Below are positions 51,568 to 63,199 of a stretch of 64,000 nucleotides of DNA, piece by piece (position 1 is the stretch's first letter; every line of letters starts with the position of its first letter). The position numbers and the translations under genes are program-made. The notes beneath the pieces were generated by a model, which saw only the letters and a program-made list of their open reading frames with translations, did not search any database and was not told the DNA's origin. This DNA is from Brachypodium distachyon (lineage: Eukaryota > Streptophyta > Magnoliopsida > Poales > Poaceae). Where the stretch lies: the NCBI RefSeq assembly GCF_000005505.3, contig NC_016132.3, positions 29,030,914 through 29,094,913 on the forward strand, given 5' to 3'.

Positions 51568-54500
51568 TGTAACAGCCGAGAGCAACTTTTACATTTAAGC
51601 CCTTGTTTGGACCTGTTTGTAATTTATTCAAATGCTGCATGACAATTACATTTGCATCCATGCCATGCCATGTCTGTTGTTTGTGTCACATGAGTTTTAT
51701 ATTTGCATCTCAAATTGTGGTTTGAATTCTTGTTGTGTATTTTTGTTAGAAGATTCAAATATGAATCACCCTCCTTTGAGTTTGAATTCTTTTCCCTCTA
51801 TTTTTTCAAATGAGATTCAAATGGGTTTTGCTTTAAACCTTAAACCCCATTTGAATATTTCCAAATACTAGTACCATATTTGAATTCTACTACTTCTCCG
51901 CTTTTCAATATGGTATTTGAAATTTGAGTCCAAAAGCATTTGCAAAAACAGAAAATAGAAAAGGGAAAAAGAAAAAATACAAAACCTTACCTGCTCACTT
52001 GGCCCGAGCTGACCCTACCGCCTCGGCCCGCCTTCCTCCCGCGCGCGCGAGCAAGCCACCCCGCAGCGCCGGCCTCGTGGCCCCCTTCCCCGCGCAGCCC
52101 CGCCGCCCAGCATTCTTCTGCGCGCTCTCGCTTCCCGTCTCCCCGCAGTGAAAGCGTAAAATCCCAGAATGCACTTTGTCTCACAGCTCTCTCTTCTACC
52201 TCTGCTTTTCTTCCTTCCGACCGGTGAGCCCCCCCGGCCACGTCGTCTTCGATAGCGACAGCCACGCCTCCCCCTCGCCTACTTAAGCCGCGCCGCACCT
52301 CCTCCTGCCCGCGCCGCCTCTAGGAAACCCTAGTTAGGGTTTTCTCCTTCCCCTTCTGCGCAGCGTCATCGCCCCGCTCCTTCGGCCGTGGACGCCACCG
52401 CGTCGCGCCACCGTCTCCGGCTGAACGGCGGCAAGCCGACCGCGTCACCCGAACCGCGTCGACGCTTGCTATGTCTACGTGCGAGGAATTGGACGGAGGA
52501 CACCTACATCAACGCCTAGGTCGTCTTCCCCATCTTCGGCCGCCGCCTCTTCTCCGACAAATTCCGGCGAGGTCGTCGACTCTTTCCTCGTCCGCTTCCT
52601 CCTGAAGATCCGGGGTGAGATGTTCTTCCTCCTGCCTCTTTCCGCGCTGCTTTTCATGCACCGTAGCACCGTACCCGCAAGCGCGCGCTCCGCCGTGCGC
52701 CGGCAAGCTTCGGCTCGCCGCCGCGCCGTCGTCTCCTTAAGGATGCTGTGATGGCGTTCGTGCCATCTAGACTCTCTCCGCGCGCCGCTTCTGTTTTTCC
52801 TTGTTAGGGAGCCCCTACGCCGCTAGCTTGGTCGCCGGCTTCCATGCTCGCCGTGGCCACCGCGCGTGCTCCCAAGCCGCTCGCTTGGGCTGAGTTAAGA
52901 GGGCTTGCGCCCGGGATCTTGTAAGATCCGAACCGCAGCCCGCCTGGTTACCTTGCTCGTCCGTTCGCTTCACACCGACCCGACCCGGGTTTGATCCCCC
53001 GCGCCGCGCGGAATAAAACCCCCCTTTTTAACATCTGTCCGAGATTGAAAGGTGGCCCGGTCAGTCAGCGAACGCGGGCTCCCATCCGCGTCAGCGCCAC
53101 GTCATCGAGGTTCTGGTCCCGTTTGTCAGTGACCGTGGCTAGCTCCCCTTCAGTGTAAATTGTTTTGATTGTTTGTTTTCTTTTATAAAATCCCAGAAAA
53201 TGCTTTGATCTTGTTTTATTTGTAGAATATTCATTCTAGGTCCAAATAATACAAAGTCTGTATGTTTTGGAATCAGAAAAATGCAAGGAATTTAACTGTG
53301 CAACTAGATTTACATTTTGAGGTTTCAAAATTTAAATCTGTCCCAGATTTGAAATTCAAAAGTATGAACTTGTTTAGTCTCTAGTTTAAAATTGTTAACT
53401 CTTCTGTGGATAGTGTAAACATCAAAGTTGATCAATGTAACTTGTAGAACATAGTAGCATACCTGGTTAGGCCATTTGTGTATTTTAAAGCTGTTGTTTA
53501 CCATGTTCTAGTCACCTAATGGTTAATTTTGTTGCTAAATGGAATCATTTTCACTTGCATCTTGTTGCATCATGTTGTCACATGCCATCTCATGTTGTAT
53601 TGTGCATTGCACCTACGAATTGTTACTTATTTGCGTATTGTGTGATTTGGATCTTTACGTTAGCGACTCCAACTTACTCCGTCGACGATCCGGGTTCCCA
53701 CACTTCTTCGGATCCCCTCTCTCGGTGCCCAGCGACCGAGAATCCAGGCAAGCAGCCATTCCTTGAACATGTTGATTATACCAATGCCTCTCTCTCATTC
53801 TTGCATTAAGTTACGTTCTCGGTTCTTGTCACCATGCTTCTAGGACTGCATAGCTTTAGTCAGCTCTACTCAAATGCCTGTTGTCTTGTTCCTTATCCTA
53901 TAACCATGTCACATGTTTGTTATTGCCCTAGTTGGTCATTAGAAGTTGCTAGTCTAGTGTCCTTACTTGGGGTTACACAATTGCTACATCCACATGCTAC
54001 TTTTCTGTATTTAATTGCAATTCTTTAAACTGTGACTTGTTATTACCTGCACAAGGCAACGATGGGAGACCGTGCTAACGCATTGGTGTTTTGTTCCATT
54101 GGAGTCGACCTAAGGACTGAGTTCTCGTTTTCGCCGACCCAAGAGGCTCACCTCTCATGGGAGAATATATGGGTTCCCCCTCGGCTTAGTACTTGTTTCA
54201 TAGCTCTTCTAGGGCCACATAGTTCAGGCATTTCATTTGGCATATCGTATATACACTGGTGTTGTGTTTGGAGACTTGTTGATACTTTGCATACATATAG
54301 GATTGCGGCACTAGTCTGGAGTGGTCATTCTGCGGACACTGAACCACTACCAGCTGTCCACGCAACTCTTGAGTCCGTACAACGCTTCGGCCGGGCTCTC
54401 GTTTTGGATTAGACTCAGTTGGGTGGTCCCCTGGATTAGTTGTGGGGCTTGGAAACGTCGTGTCGCTCAATCCTGCCGGCACATGCTTTTGCGTGTGTTT

Positions 54501-55410
54501 CATGCTAGTGGCGTCAAGGGTAGGACGAACGTGTACGGGTAAATTGGCACACCCTGCAGGGATAAATCTTTCGGAAAGCCGTGTCCGCTGTCATGGACGA
54601 CTTGGTTGGTCATTACTTGATCATAGAGAACTCATACCAATTGATTAACTTACTTTCCTAAATCTGAGTAGTACTTAGCCTTAATCATGGATATGCTTAA
54701 AACTGCTTAAGTGTGAGTTTCCTTTGGATTGCTTCCTCAAAGGGTGTTGAGGGGGTGATATGAGGTTTGTGTTGTTTGGTGTTTAGTAAATAGGTTAATC
54801 ACCTCACTTGGTAGACGCTCCTTATCCTCATCTAGACGATGTCATTAGCGTGTCTCTCCAGATATATCGCTGCTGCATAACCCACCTTTTATTCATCCTT
54901 TGAGACTTGTTGCATATCTAGTTTAGATCTCTCGTAAGTCTTGCAAGTACTTTGTACTCAGTTGGTTTGCAACGTTGTTTTCTCCAGAGTTTCCGGAGGA
55001 ACAGGTGAGTGGTTACTTCGTGGAGTTTGACGACGACAGCTTCGACGTTTAGCCAGAAGATACCAGAGCAGGGTTTTGTGAACTTGTGGTGGCTCTCCTT
55101 TACAGTTTCAGCCTCTTAGGCAATAATTGTAACTTGTCCGTACTCGGGCCTAATTTGCTTCTGCTGGTGTAATGATGATTGTGGGCATGTGTCCGTGAGT
55201 TGTAATAACTTGGTATTTTGCTCTATGTATGAGCTTGACTTAATTCTTGTGTCTTAGAGTGATGTAATGATATCATTGTTGTTCCAACCTGCGGTGAACA
55301 CATTGCGTGTATGTTGTGAAGTGTTCATCGTAGGGGGGCACTGGGGCTTGATTTATGCGCGAGTTAGCATTTGGGGCTAAATTGCATAAATCCAGTCCCG
55401 GGGTCTCACA
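51568..55410 (+). mobile_element. LTR X, copy B (5' LTR, 3.84 kb)
   Basis: Starts TGTAACAGCCGAGAGC, ends GGGGTCTCACA, and is followed three bases later by a perfect PBS, so this is a 5' LTR in plus orientation. Unusually long, as in Tekay/Del chromoviruses. It has AT-rich ends and a GC-rich middle (52000-53000). The open frames there are on both strands and low-complexity. The stretch 53790-53987 matches 50030-50233 of copy A. The left flank is ACTGG in Tat gag. Confidence 0.85.
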
Positions 55411-55413
55411 ATT

Positions 55414-55426
55414 TGGTATCAGAGCC
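55414..55426 (+). other. Primer-binding site after LTR X
   Basis: TGGTATCAGAGCC, spacer ATT from the LTR end. It is complementary to the 3' end of initiator tRNA-Met by the standard plant pattern. Confidence 0.93.
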
Positions 55427-55521
55427 TCGCTGCCCTTAGGTTTCTCCCTGGTTAGAAATGGTCAAAGTTGAGTCTAGTAACTATTTTCATCTATAAACTC
55501 ATGAGGCAAATCGGTTTCTGA

Positions 55522-56061
55522 TACCAGCCGGAGTACACGGTATTTGAGGATTACCGTGACTTCAACCAGGAGTATCTACCGTGCCGTTGTCTGCCTCCAC
55601 CAAGACGTGCCTTCAGAAAAGTTTCCGGTGCACAAAGCAATGGGAACTGGGCATACCATCGAGTTGGCAATCCAACAGGTGGCGTACATGTGCGTGACCC
55701 TACTCCACAGGAAGTACGAAAGGCTGGACAAAGGACCGTTCAAGCATATCCCAAGAGGCTTCATCACATGCGAGAACAAGTTCTTCACACTTCCAGGCTT
55801 CCCGATGAGAAGGTTGCGAATGACAGCTATGATCTCTGCAACTTCGTGTCAAGCCAGGAGCCCATGATGGCAAACATGCGCGCCGAGATCGTCCACTACC
55901 GCAAGCAGCTGTGGATAGCACTTGGTCACCTCTCCGCCGTGGTTGATGCAGGAATGTACGAGAATGAAGTTCGCTATCCTCCAAGACCTCCTGCTCATGA
56001 GGGACTCCATGCGTTTCCAGTGGATGGGTTTACTCCAGCACGTGGTCCACCAAGAGTGTAA
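55522..56061 (+). CDS. Unidentified ORF after the LTR X PBS (about 179 codons)
   Basis: One open frame from just after a TGA at 55519 to a TAA at 56059. There is no ATG at its beginning; the first is at 55642-55690 depending on frame, with in-frame Met at 55690. It reads PEYTVFEDYRDFNQEYLPCR, CLPPPRRAFRKVSGAQ, GVHVRDPTPQEVRKAGQRTV, YPKRLHHMREQV and AEIVHYRKQLWIALGHL, ending PPRPPAHEGLHAF...GPPRV. The stop lies inside the next LTR start, so the true end is cut. The sequence has normal amino-acid composition and does not look like gag, protease, RT or integrase. It recalls uncharacterised grass proteins found next to repeats, but I cannot name a family. It may be a captured host fragment or a non-autonomous element's own gene. 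Confidence 0.45.
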   Translation, partial: YQPEYTVFEDYRDFNQEYLPCRCLPPPRRAFRKVSGAQSNGNWAYHRVGNPTGGVHVRDPTPQEVRKAGQRTVQAYPKRLHHMREQVLHTSRLPDEKVANDSYDLCNFVSSQEPMMANMRAEIVHYRKQLWIALGHLSAVVDAGMYENEVRYPPRPPAHEGLHAFPVDGFTPARGPPRV

Positions 56062-57600
56062 CATCCCAAAATTTTCAAATACGGATGTTCGCACCTTTTC
56101 ATTTCTTATGCAATATTGGTGTTCGTTATGATGCATTATTGAAAGTGTTTGAAATGGTGTTTTGGAATGTTTTAGGTTGATAGAAATTGATTTGAGAATT
56201 TTCTAGAATTTAAAAATGCATTCTAGGATTTTATTTGGATTTATTTAAAGCTTAAAAACCTTAAAACTATTTTTGTTAATTTATTTTTGAGTGGGAATAA
56301 TTTTCCTGGACTCTAAATGAAATATACTATTTTACATAACTTTTTGCAATTTTTCTGATGCCATTTGATATTTTAAATGATTTTAATGGAATTTCGGGTT
56401 AATTATAGATCTTGAAAAGTATTTATTAATCCTTTTCTTTTATTCTTTTTCTTTTTCCTCCGGAAATACGCTTTCTCCACAGGAAAACGTATTCTTAGTG
56501 GGTAGCCTTATTCGCAGTAGTTCTTCTTGTTGTCCGTAGTATCATTTTAGTTGTTTCTTTCTGTAGATTGAACTTTAGGAACACCCCTTCACAGCCATTT
56601 CCTAGTTGGACCATTTCAACTTCACCTTCACTAGCAGCACGACGGTAGAAGTTCACATATCCTATTCTGTTCTGTTTTAGAGTAGCCATATTCACCTGTT
56701 CATAGCTACTGCCTCATATCTCCATAGTTAGTGAAACCAGTGCCATTTGAAAGAGTAGATCATATTCTTGGATTCCTTTGTTTATTTCTCTGTCATTGGA
56801 ATAGTTTAGCACCAGTAGCTTTTCAGTAGAAGTTAGTATTCTTTGTCTGTCAGGATCTGACTAGCCACTTTTGCAAGCTAGTAACTTTTGATCTATTTAT
56901 CATTTTGACCTGAAACCTGCTGCGTTAGTTAGTATAATCTTAGTAATGTACTGTAGCATATGTTTCATGCCATGTTCTGTACTTTAGCACCTTTTACCTG
57001 TCAACCCTAGTTGCAATCTGTTAACAGTAGCAGATTACTGAATTTTCAGACTTAGCCACACTAGCCTTAACCTTAAGCTTTAGAACTTGAATTGTTAATA
57101 CTATGGTATTACTTAGATGACATTTAGGTTCTGTTTTTGTATGCTTGTGATACATCCTTTATCCGAAGTTCATTTGGAGTCATATTTGGATTTTGAGAGA
57201 TGTTTGGAACTATGCATTTATTGTTGTTTCGTTCTTCATGTTAGATTATTCGGATTGCGATTGCAACGAGTGCCAGGGAGTTGATGACCGCAACAACTTT
57301 TCTGAACCAGGCAAGTTACACTTATTGATCATGTAGTACCTATATTTTTGCTTATGCTATTTTGTTTACAACATCATAGGGATGCATGTTAGAGTTACTT
57401 TTATATGAAGTATGTTTAAATGCGTTTGCAACATGTTTAGTTATTCCTAGTAGATTGCTTATAGGATTTTATTACCATGCCACCAAATACCATAGATTAT
57501 GTATTTACATTTTTCCAAAGCATTCTATACTATTATAACGGGACGGGACCCAAACTATATTGAAAAGTATTAAGTGCTCTTTATGAGCGAGTATGTTTTT
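56057..57600 (+). mobile_element. Partial LTR of another Tekay-like chromovirus
   Basis: Starts TGTAACATCCCAAAATTTTC, the LTR start type of this group, here in plus orientation. About 1.5 kb of AT-rich sequence without genes follows up to the gag. The LTR end and PBS are not found, so a deletion joins LTR to gag, or the LTR end is degraded. The right boundary is approximate. Confidence 0.6.
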
Positions 57601-57639
57601 GGAAAAATGTTTTCGAAATAAGAACAAAATGTAAAACCA

Positions 57640-58500
57640 GCAAGTCAATCAGGGCAACAATGCAAACAGTGGAGCTAATGACAGGGTTTCCATCAAGGAG
57701 TTTCTTGCTCTCAATCCAAGGACTTTCTCTCTACCTTCAGAACCACTTGATGCTGATGACTGGCTTCGTGAGATGGTTTGCGCTCTTTAAACGGCTCGTG
57801 TGGCAAATGAGGACAAGGTTCCTTTTGCGAGCTACCTCCTCCGAGGTGAAGCAGCCGCATGGTGGGAGAATTTCCAAGCCTCCAAGCACCCTGATGAAGT
57901 CATCACTTGGTTTGACTTCCAGGACGCTTTCCTAAAGCACCACATCCCAGCTGGTCTGATGGACAGAAAGCGTGAGGAATTCTGCAGTCTGACTCAGGGC
58001 AAGAGTTCTGTTCTGGAATACTGCAAGGATTTCAACCGTCTTGCTCGCTATGCTGGCGATGAGATCTCTACTGACTTGAAGAAACAAGAAAGGTTTCGTA
58101 AGGGTCTGAATCCGTCGGTGAAGTATGCTCTCAATCTCATTAGGTGCAATTCTTTTGAAGACTTGGTCAATACTGCTCTGCAAGCTAAACATGGCCGTGC
58201 ACAGTTTGAGGATTCTCGCAAATACTCTCGTGATACTGGGTCTTCTTCCTCAGGCAATAACAATGCTGGTTCTCAAAAACGGAGGTTGTGGGTTCCCAAC
58301 AACGCAACTGTCCGTCCAGCATATGGTCAGAGGAATGGTGGTCAAGGTTCCCGCCCACCCTCCCAGGCTGTCTCTCTCAAGAGCTACAATGGGCAGCAAA
58401 GACCTCAAATCAGAACAGTGACACCAGAGTCTGTTACAAGTGCAAACAGCCAGGCCACATTGCTACACACTGCCCTATGAATCAGATTCAGGCAGCACCT
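57640..58500 (+). pseudogene. Chromovirus gag with zinc knuckle
   Basis: RVSIKEFLALNPRTFSLPSE and PLDADDWLREM in one frame up to a TAA at about 57788; the main frame then reads PFASYLLRGEAAAWWENFQA, FLKHHIPAGLMDRKREEFCS, SVLEYCKDFNRLARYAG and RFRKGLNPSVKYAL, the classical retrotransposon capsid domain. A frameshift near 58425 moves the zinc knuckle CYKCKQPGHIATHC to another frame. Gag assembles the particle, and the knuckle binds RNA. N-terminal residues are missing upstream. Confidence 0.88.
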
Positions 58501-59280
58501 CGCCCTCCTCCAAGCCAGGCGATGGTTCCAGCTCAGGGTAATCAGCAAAGGCCTTATGACAACAACAAGTCCAATGCCAACCGTGCCCGTGTCAATCATG
58601 TCAATGCTGAGCAAGCAGAGGAAGCTACCGACGTTGTCATCGGTAATTTGCATGTTAATTCTGTTCTTGCTAAAGTATTATTTGACACTGGAGAGTCGCA
58701 TTCTTTCGTTTCGCACTCCTTTGCACAAGCAATTGACTTGCAACATGACACTTTGCTTACCCCTGTTCTAATCCAAACCCCTGGGTCCCGGTCTAGGACA
58801 ACTAGGATAAGTTGTGGCACACGAATCCAAATCGGCAGTCTTGTCTTCTTCCCGACCTCCTAGCCCTCGGTCCCTCTGACATTGATGTCATTCTAGGGAT
58901 GGATTGGCTCAAACCTCATCAAGCTTTGATAGACTGTGCTGCTAAGTCTGTCATTCTAACACATCCCACTGGCCAGATAGTCACTTTCCACTCTTCTAAG
59001 GCCACAAACACCTAGCTCTACTCTCTAGACGCAAAGCCACTTCCCACTTTGGAATCGGTTAAGGTGGTTTGCGAATTCCCGGATGTTTTTCCTGAAGACT
59101 TACCAGGCATGCCTCCTGACAGAGCGGTTGAGTTTGTGATCGAACTCGAACCAGGAATTGCTCCTGTTCATAGGCGTCCATACAAGATGTCTCCACCCAA
59201 GTTGGCAGAACTCAAAAGACAACTTGAAGACTTGGAGAAGAAAGGATACATCCGTCCAAGCTCCTCTCCTTGGGGTTGTC
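58500..59280 (+). pseudogene. Chromovirus protease and start of reverse transcriptase
   Basis: The protease domain reads ADVVIGNLHVNSVLAKVLFD-like text (ATDVVIGNLHVNSVLAKVLF) with an active site DTGESHSFVS, then HDTLLTPVLIQTPGSRS. A frameshift near 58850 precedes ALGPSDIDVILGMDWLKPHQ, the conserved protease end. A TAG at 59014 is followed by the RT start: CEFPDVFPEDLPGMPPDR, VEFVIELEPGIAPVHRRPYK, QLEDLEKKGYIRPSSSPWG. The RT is cut at 59280 by the CRM-like insertion; its remainder lies beyond the window. Confidence 0.88.
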
Positions 59281-60322
59281 TGATGCGGGTGCGGGTGGCC
59301 CGATCTTTCGATGAGATTGGTAACTCTCGATTTGGGTAGGAGGTGACGTTGACGATCCGACTACGGCCTAGGAGGCAGCGCCTTAGCAATCGATACACCA
59401 ACTCCAAAGGGTTATTGATCACGCGGGGGCACGATCAACCTGACCACGAAGGTCTTTGTTCCTGCAAGCAATCGAAGAACAAGCAAGAACAAGATAAATA
59501 GAGGATGCAATCTAAAATTGCGAATATACTATATCAAACCAATGTCTCAACGAGACGATAAGTTGGGGTTCCGAAAGCGGTAAAACAGGTGGTCTAACCG
59601 ACACACGCGATTACACGAAGTAGTAGCGATGGCTAACTTTTAACTAAACAAAACCCAAGGCTCCTTAGGGGGGCTCATGGGGTATATAAAGGAGGAGGGA
59701 GAGATATTTTCGTCCACCTTGAATAAGGAGTCCGAAATCCAACTCTATCTCTAACTTTCCTAACAAACTACAACTCTTTAGGAAACAGAAAAACAGATCC
59801 GTCAGCTTGTTTTGTCCGTCACGGTCAGCACGAGTCCAATCTCTTGATGGGGCCAGATCCGTTGGAAAGGTCTTGTAATTACCTTTCCAACAAGTACTTG
59901 TTTGCTTGATTTGGACTCAGGATGCGGCCTGGGTGATTAAAACAAATTCAGGTCTCCTGGCAGCTCGAACCCGAATCGGATTCAACTTTAATTCGTGATA
60001 TCTTTCTCTACCAAGCTCCGAATCATGTGCCGTTTGATTTGTTGGAAAGTACACTTGAAATCCTTCCCTCTCAGCTGTATGAATGCTTGATTCTTGTTGG
60101 CCCTCCCGTTCGCCTCCACCGTATCTCATCTTGACCTTGGATTTGAAAAGCTCGACAAGATGCCTATGTAATAAAACGAGACAAGATAGTAGTAGCTCCG
60201 CCTCTTCATAAGTATGACAATGAAAGCAATTACTACTTGAATTCACCTGATTATAAATCTTGTCAAATATTATAGAATTGAGGGTACCAAAGGTCGTATC
60301 CATGGTTAGCATGTCCATATCA
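59281..60322 (-). repeat. LTR e (3' LTR)
   Basis: 1,042 bp, same length as LTR a and the solo LTR. It shares an in-frame TGA (GGA to TGA) near 59919 with LTR f, which shortens the LTR-encoded tail to 133 codons. Confidence 0.93.
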
Positions 60323-60351
60323 TCCTCCCTTTCTTGAAAGGAAAGCCGTCC

Positions 60352-61893
60352 TCAGCGTCGTTTATGCTGAAAATATGCTAACAAAAAAGACAAGGTATGC
60401 GCATGGTATATGTATATATCGTTATTTTCAACTCCACTCCCATGTTGCACAATTAATGTTTTATAACACAATCTCATGAGATAATTAGTCACACAATCAT
60501 CATGAATATCATTCCAGCAAGAAGATTGACAATATGTTTTGCATATATAAGTGAAACAATATCTTGTATTTGGTTTGCACCGCTCACCATTATACCATCC
60601 CAACACTGGAGAATAATAATTAATAATGTTACCCAAATTAGTTACTACAAGATGCTGAAATTTAGAGCATGTCAAAGCACTAATATTCGAACAATCGTGT
60701 AAAGAACTAATTGGCAAATAATCAACACCAATATTGGAGGTCATATCAAAATGGTTAAGCATATGCAACATATTATTTTCTCTCAAATCAAGAAAGTTAT
60801 CACAAGCAATGCAAATCTGATGCACCCAAAATTTATTGTTCACGTCATGTTCTCCAATTAATTGAATAGTGTATCCATGGGCATTAGCAAAAGATTTTGA
60901 AATTGTTAACTCAGAACCTTTATCCCTTGCATGTGACAAATATATAGGTGCATCAAGTGTAATAGAACACAAAGAATTATTAGGCGGAACCATAGGAAAC
61001 ACTTCTTCATGTTTAATTAATTCAATGCAACATAAATCAAATTTAATCATCGCGTCACAAGTCTGTTCCAAAACAGCAGGTAACTCATCACATAAATCAT
61101 TATCATTTGAATCAATGGGTGCGCTCAAATCGGCAAGTAAATCAACAGTTTTACAAGGGGCAGCATGGTCATCACATATCTCATTTATTTCAACACACGT
61201 CATATTTAGTTCAGCAACACAAACCTCTGTAACATTACCTTGTGGGCTCAACACGTTTCTTGTACACCTTCTCTCCAATTTCCTCTCCGCTTCACGAGCA
61301 AGATTAAGCAAACACAATAGAGAGTCGTATTTTCCGTATTCAATTATGTAAGAAATATCAAAGTTAAGCCCACAATAAAACCTATCCATTTTTCTTTGTT
61401 CGGTTTCATCTAAACCAGATCGCAAGGTTAAAATTTGGAACTCATGGTAGTAATCATCAACAGTTTTATCATCTTGTGTCAAACGTCGTAATTTGGAACG
61501 CAACTCATAAGCATAACTTGGAGGAACATATTTTTCTCTCATGATTTTCTTCATATCAATCCAAGTGTGAGGTATTTTGTTTTCTCTAACTATCTCACAC
61601 CACCATGATAATGCATCAAAACGAAATTTACTACTAGAAATTTGGACCTTACGACTATCTAGTACATGGAAGCATGTGAATTGTTCAATTAAAGCTAGCT
61701 CCCAATCTATATACGTTTCAGCATCATTTCCCCCCTCAAAGAAAGGTAATTTAATTGTATTAGAAGGATTGTTTTGTACCGTTGCCATGGCATTATCAAC
61801 AAGAGGCGTCGAGGATGACCGTTGTGAAAAGCACTCATCGCGGTCACGGGATAGCATCGGTCTAGTTGCCATGCTTCGTGTAAGTCCTGTCAT
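60352..61893 (-). CDS. Gag-like protein of gag-only CRM element, copy 3 (513 codons)
   Basis: Starts MTGLTRSMATRPML at 61893. The capsid domain is almost identical to copies 1 and 2 (ISSSKFRFDALSWWCEIVRE, MREKYVPPSYAYELRSKLRR). The middle part is diverged, but the Cys/His-rich block is conserved with copy 1 (CKPNTRYCFTYICKTYCQSS, DIHDDCVTNYLMRLC). The frame ends at a TGA after FQHKRR, where copies 1 and 2 have an Arg (CGA) and continue into the LTR; the change fits CpG deamination. The downstream tail is therefore separated in this copy. Confidence 0.85.
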   Translation of the reverse strand: MTGLTRSMATRPMLSRDRDECFSQRSSSTPLVDNAMATVQNNPSNTIKLPFFEGGNDAETYIDWELALIEQFTCFHVLDSRKVQISSSKFRFDALSWWCEIVRENKIPHTWIDMKKIMREKYVPPSYAYELRSKLRRLTQDDKTVDDYYHEFQILTLRSGLDETEQRKMDRFYCGLNFDISYIIEYGKYDSLLCLLNLAREAERKLERRCTRNVLSPQGNVTEVCVAELNMTCVEINEICDDHAAPCKTVDLLADLSAPIDSNDNDLCDELPAVLEQTCDAMIKFDLCCIELIKHEEVFPMVPPNNSLCSITLDAPIYLSHARDKGSELTISKSFANAHGYTIQLIGEHDVNNKFWVHQICIACDNFLDLRENNMLHMLNHFDMTSNIGVDYLPISSLHDCSNISALTCSKFQHLVVTNLGNIINYYSPVLGWYNGERCKPNTRYCFTYICKTYCQSSCWNDIHDDCVTNYLMRLCYKTLIVQHGSGVENNDIYIYHAHTLSFLLAYFQHKRR

Positions 61894-63185
61894 GGTTAGT
61901 AGAAAACAAGAAACAAATCACAGTAATATGTTCCTATCAACTACTAGGATGTGGCTACAAGTCGCTCAACTCTCAAGCTAAAAATCAAGTTCTTACAAGT
62001 TCTTACAAGTTCTTACCATGCAAAACAGGAAGGTGATGGCCAGCGGCGTAACCAACACCTCCGGAGATTAAATGTATCGATGCCTCAGTAACAAACCAAC
62101 CTAGGTGTAGAATCTGTGGAGCTTGGAGGCTTTTGTGAGTAGCAAGGAATAGCAAATAATCAAATCAGCAATGCAAAGTTGAAAATATGCTCAATAATGC
62201 TAGTCCTAGCTGCTGGAGTCGACAAGAACGAATTACAGAAATTAACTAAGCCTAGATACTGAAAAAAGTAGAAAGGAAAGATCAAATGAAAGGTAAAACA
62301 AGTAAATCTCTAGGGAATATTTTTTTTCTCTTTTTTTTTCTTTTTTTTTTGGCCTTCTGTTTGGCTTCTTATTCTTTTCTATTTTTTTTTCTTTTTTTTT
62401 ATCCCCAGAAACTCACGCAAAAGAAGTTAAGACCGGAAAGCTGCACGTCGGTCTGTAGGAGAATAGCAAAGACTGTAGTAAGGAAAACTCAGAAAAATAT
62501 GAGAAAATATGGGTTAGAAGCGTATCAAAAAAAGCTTTCCAACAAGTGCAAGATCACTCGAAACGGAGGTCGGACGGTGGAGAAAACTGAGATATACTGC
62601 GCTGCCCCGGTGCCGTAAAACGGGTGCAGAAATTTGGAGCTCGAAAAGTCCACCTTAGAGGCCGAATTTTAGGGTCAAAGTGCAGGGCTGTGCCCTGGAT
62701 ATTTCCTGATGCGCTTCGTCGTGAGCTTTCCAAAAAGTCCAAGAACGTCCAAATCCGAGTTGGTATGCAAAAGATACGTCCGTTTTACTGAACACGGGTC
62801 AAACCCACCCGAAACTAAAATTCTACTCGGACTCGGGTCCGAAACTGACTCGAACTCTTTCTCTTTCTTTTTTTCGTTTTTTTTTCTTTCTTTCTTCCTT
62901 TTTTTTTTCTTTCCCTTTTTTTTGCACAACTTTCCAAACAACTTGATCTCTAAACAAAATTCGATCTATTATGAAACACTTTCCAAAAGCACTCTTGATT
63001 GGACTCGGACTCGAACTCGCGGCTAAAAACTATAACTTTCCGACTCGATGTAGGACTCGAAGAGGGACTTGGTGTAGGACTGGAAGAAGGACTCGGTGTA
63101 GGACTTGAAGAGGGACTGGGTGTAGGACTCGAAGAGGGACTCGGTGGAAGATATGGTGGAGGCGGGAGATTATGGTAGTGGTGTG
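61894..63185 (-). other. Leader 3
   Basis: Same leader as in the other copies, with poly-T at 62322-62405 and 62860-62930 and a minisatellite at 63041-63150. It lacks about 270 bp between minisatellite and PBS compared with leader 1. A 12-bp word AAGTTCTTACAAG is triplicated at about 61985-62015. Confidence 0.85.
63041..63150. repeat. 24-bp minisatellite in leader 3
   Basis: About four to five units of the same repeat. The sense ORF 62950-63198 (82 codons) reads through it. Confidence 0.85.
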
Positions 63186-63197
63186 GCTCTGATACCA
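63186..63197 (-). other. Primer-binding site 3
   Basis: Minus strand TGGTATCAGAGC, exact, two bases from LTR f. Confidence 0.92.
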
Positions 63198-63199
63198 CG

